Assembly: GCA_016223085.1 (NCBI GenBank)
Contig: JACRPS010000006.1
Span: 62,001 to 126,000 of the forward strand
DNA from: Chloroflexota bacterium
GTDB lineage: Bacteria > Chloroflexota > Anaerolineae > Aggregatilineales > Phototrophicaceae
Direction: 5' to 3'
Length of the DNA: 64,000 nt
In this document: positions 61,509-64,000 of the stretch, one piece after another
How positions within the stretch are numbered: position 1 is the first letter of the stretch
How the letters are laid out: each line of letters begins with the position of its first letter
Translations under genes and position numbers: made by a program
The notes under the pieces: generated by a model
Database searches by the model: none
Seen by the model: the letters and a program-made list of their open reading frames with translations, nothing else
What the model was told of the DNA's origin: nothing

Positions 61509-62476
61509 GCGACACCGTGCGCACCTACGAAACCCAGTGGCTTGGACAGCCGGCGCTGGCAATAGAGACATCGTCGCTGCGGTTTGTCACCGTGCCGGGG
61601 ATGGGGGCGAAAATTGTCTCCCTGTTTGACAGCCGGGCGAGCCGAGAATGGCTGCTGCCGCCCATCCACCGCAGCTTTCAGCCCGTGCCCTACGGCGCGC
61701 CGTTTGTCGAGCAGGACATGAGTGGTTGGGACGAGATGTTCCCAACCATTGGCGCTTGCCCGTACCCGCTTGCTGGCCGCTACCGGAACAGCCCACTGCC
61801 CGATCATGGCGAGGTCTGGGCCATCCCGTGGGACGTTGAGGCGGTGATGACCGATTCCATCTGCCTGTCGGTCATGGGACGCGCGCTGCCCTACCGGCTT
61901 GTGAGAACCACTCAGGTATTCAGCGATCAACGAGTGAGACTTGCGTTCGAGGTCGTCAACACAGGTTCCGAACCCATCGTCGCGCTGTGGGCAGCGCATC
62001 CGCAGTTTGTGGTTGACGACAACACGCGGATCCGGTTGCCAGAGTCGGTAAAGCGGGTTATCAACGTGCATCAGACGCGGGATTGGGGAACAGTAGGTCA
62101 GTCATATCCCTGGTCAGAAGCCCAGGCAGAGGATGGTCATTGGCATCGGTTGGATTGTATCGGGACTGCTGACCGGCACAACTGCCGTAAATTCTATCTG
62201 CCCCCGGACGAACCGGTGAGTTGGGCCGCCCTACAGCAGGGCGATGACGGCGATTGGATACGGCTGTCGTGGGATGCGCGCAGCGTGCCGTATCTGGGAA
62301 TCTGGGTGGACGAGGGAACGTACAACGCCGCCCCCACCGCCGCGCTTGAACCGGCAACCGGCTTTTACGATAGTCTTGATTGGGCGTGGCAGAACAACCG
62401 CGTCATGCACCTGCCGCCCAACGAACCCATTCGCTGGTATCTCAACATCGAAGTCGGCAACGGAATGATCGAGTAA
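61505..62476 (+). CDS. DUF4432 / galactose-mutarotase-like protein
   Basis: The 323-residue beta-sandwich protein starts at ATG overlapping the previous stop (ATGA). SSLRFVTVPGMGAKIVSLFDSRASREWLLPP and GWDEMFPTIGACPYPLAG resemble aldose epimerase-like proteins. The usual catalytic His/Glu pair of mutarotases is not obvious; ALWAAHPQFVV might hold a His. Its coupling to the DUF5107 protein suggests it handles the same sugar. Confidence 0.75.
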
Positions 62477-62559
62477 CCCAGGCACGAATCACAAGACACC
62501 GGGCTGGCTGCTCATCCAACCCGGTGTTACATGTTACTATCACTTTTGTGCCAGCTTGC

Positions 62560-63954
62560 TTATTCAACCATTCGCAGCGCAAGGCGGGGGTTGAGCAGAT
62601 ATGGCACCAGGTAAGCCGGGATATTGCTGAATGGCAGGACTTCCGGTTTGAGGCAAATACCCAGCACATCCTGCATGAAACGCCGCCGCGCCTGAATCCG
62701 CCCCCACGCTTCCGGGTACTTCTGCTCAAATTCGGCGCGCAGCGCTTCGTCTGCCAGCGCAATGCCATCCTCAATATTGGTGCTGATATAAGGTGTTCCG
62801 GTCGCTGGAATGATGTCAATTTGCAGCGCCATCCCCGACCGGAGCGGAATCTCCGACCCCTCAAAGACCGGCGAATTAACCCATTCATCCAGGTGGATGT
62901 AATGACCGGGGTTCAGTGCCACGCCGAAAAATGGGTCGCCGATCCGCTCATGTACCAGGCGGTAAAGTTCGCCGCCCGTTACACCGATACCAACCGTCTC
63001 GTACCAGGCGGCAGCGGTGGCAAAGTAAGGCGCGACGAGTTTGTCCACGTAATCCCGAATCGCCGCCGGGAGTTCTTCAGTCCCTCCGACCAGAAAACCG
63101 GCGCGGGAAGTGAGCGCGCCCCACAGGCCGACGGCAGTCGTTAGATACTCGCCGCGTTGAATCACTCTCATGCTTGGACTGGGCAGCCCGTAGGCAGCGC
63201 GGGGACCGGCGGACAGCATGGTATGGACGGCCAGCGGCAGCGCCGGCAGATTCATGCGCTGCGATAGTTCCAGTTCTGTCATACCGGGTTGGACGGAAAA
63301 CAGTACGTTACGAACCGCCTGTGAAGCCCACGTCGCCGCGAATTCGAACGCCGCCAACTGATCGACTTCGTTGATAATCCGCAGCCCATCGGTTGCATTC
63401 ATCAGGATTGAGGTCGCGTTGACGACGTTTGAAGCGTCCCCCGACACTTCCCGCAGCACATCCGTGATAAAGGCAGGGACTTCGATCCACGTCTGGGGGG
63501 ACGCTGTTTCACGCCGATCAAAATACTTCCACCCGATCAAACCGATTCGCTGGCCGGACCGAATACCTGCGTTTCGAAAAATCTCAGCCAGACTCGGATT
63601 GCCAGCACGTGGCATACCCATCAGGCTAAAACTACGGTAGAGTACGCGCCGGATGGGTGCAGGGGAGAGTTCAGCATAACCCCAGCCTTCCAGTCCAATG
63701 ACCAACGTTGGCTCGTTTCCGGGAGCCAGTATCAGCAGGGCTTCCTCAAAGCGCGGGTCGTAGCCAGTCAGATAGGCGAGGTTGGCAAAGTGCTCCCGAT
63801 CTCCATACACAACCAGCGCGTCCAGGTTGACTGCCGCTGCGCGCTCCCGCGCTGTGGCGATTCGGTTCGCGTAAATGTCGCCCGACACCGTCGGTTGAAC
63901 GGTGGGCAGCCCAAACTCAGGCAGATCTATTGGTGTAAGTTCAACACGTGACAT
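62560..63954 (-). CDS. M24 (Xaa-Pro peptidase)-like protein, metal site altered
   Basis: Start 63954 has AAAGG upstream (63969 less likely). The 464-residue protein has a creatinase-like N-terminal domain (NRIATARERAAAVNLDALVVYGDREHFANLAYLTGY) and a pita-bread C-terminal domain from about 205. There NPGHYIHLDEW matches the M24 His region and NIEDGIAL the final Glu region. The two Asp of the metal site (normally D-x-G...D-x-T) are not found: the segment reads TAVGLWGALTSRAG. MALQIDI replaces the usual T-I/V-E-P. It may be non-catalytic or use another chemistry. It is convergent with the sugar module. Confidence 0.75.
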   Translation of the reverse strand: MSRVELTPIDLPEFGLPTVQPTVSGDIYANRIATARERAAAVNLDALVVYGDREHFANLAYLTGYDPRFEEALLILAPGNEPTLVIGLEGWGYAELSPAPIRRVLYRSFSLMGMPRAGNPSLAEIFRNAGIRSGQRIGLIGWKYFDRRETASPQTWIEVPAFITDVLREVSGDASNVVNATSILMNATDGLRIINEVDQLAAFEFAATWASQAVRNVLFSVQPGMTELELSQRMNLPALPLAVHTMLSAGPRAAYGLPSPSMRVIQRGEYLTTAVGLWGALTSRAGFLVGGTEELPAAIRDYVDKLVAPYFATAAAWYETVGIGVTGGELYRLVHERIGDPFFGVALNPGHYIHLDEWVNSPVFEGSEIPLRSGMALQIDIIPATGTPYISTNIEDGIALADEALRAEFEQKYPEAWGRIQARRRFMQDVLGICLKPEVLPFSNIPAYLVPYLLNPRLALRMVE

Positions 63955-64000
63955 CCCATAACCTTTCATGTAGCTGCAATGAACGTGTGCAGCGGTCAGG

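Overview
The window looks like a chromosomal segment of a GC-rich, free-living heterotroph. The best guess is an Anaerolineae-like member of the Chloroflexota. This is inferred from the gene families, the GAAC-N4-GTTC type SOS operator, the scattered short palindromes and the secreted proteins without lipoboxes; there is no rRNA or tRNA gene to confirm it. About 60 genes are supported. They lie on both strands in short, tightly packed operons, many with 1-17 nt stop/start overlaps.

Layout. 1-10 kb: end of an aldo/keto reductase, FGGY sugar kinase, GAPDH, aldehyde dehydrogenase coupled to a GNAT gene, GH1 beta-glycosidase, HpaI-type aldolase, and a MOSC / Nfu-N / flavin-fold cluster. 10-17 kb: tandem fasciclin protein, GT39-like membrane protein, a two-gene bacterial microcompartment shell locus (BMC-H plus BMC-P), and a TIR-TM-FGE-fold protein. 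17.5-24.4 kb: a pst phosphate operon (pstS-pstC-pstA-pstB, minus strand) in which PstS carries an N-terminal fasciclin domain and PstC and PstA carry large inserted extracytoplasmic regions. It is divergent from an orphan histidine kinase with an altered ATP-binding site and has Pho-box-like repeats. 24.6-35 kb: VLRF1/baeRF-like protein, DUF554, a damaged hicB abutting an IS982-like remnant, lexA with two SOS boxes, GT4, a four-gene operon (UBP zinc finger, receiver/thioredoxin-reductase-like protein, threonine dehydratase, PAP2 phosphatase), MTAP-like phosphorylase, and a zinc-dependent phospholipase C family protein. 35-48 kb: P1B-4-type metal ATPase, small DUF proteins, SH3/PA14 secreted proteins, epimerase, glycosyltransferase, quinone oxidoreductase, and a thuA pseudogene. 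48.7-64 kb: an alpha-galactoside module made of GH36 alpha-galactosidase, an Opp/Dpp-type ABC importer, an AraC regulator, a very large DUF5107-TPR protein, a DUF4432 mutarotase-like protein and an M24-like protein.

The most unusual signal is a family of 24-30 bp palindromes (arms like GTAGGGGC or GTAGGGACAC) present about 19 times. At least three copies sit inside reading frames and are translated without breaking the gene: DUF554, the MTAP-like phosphorylase and a glycosyltransferase. This resembles the Rickettsia palindromic elements. The window also holds several decayed genes with internal deletions (thuA, Uma2, IS982-like, hicB), which points to an actively rearranging genome.
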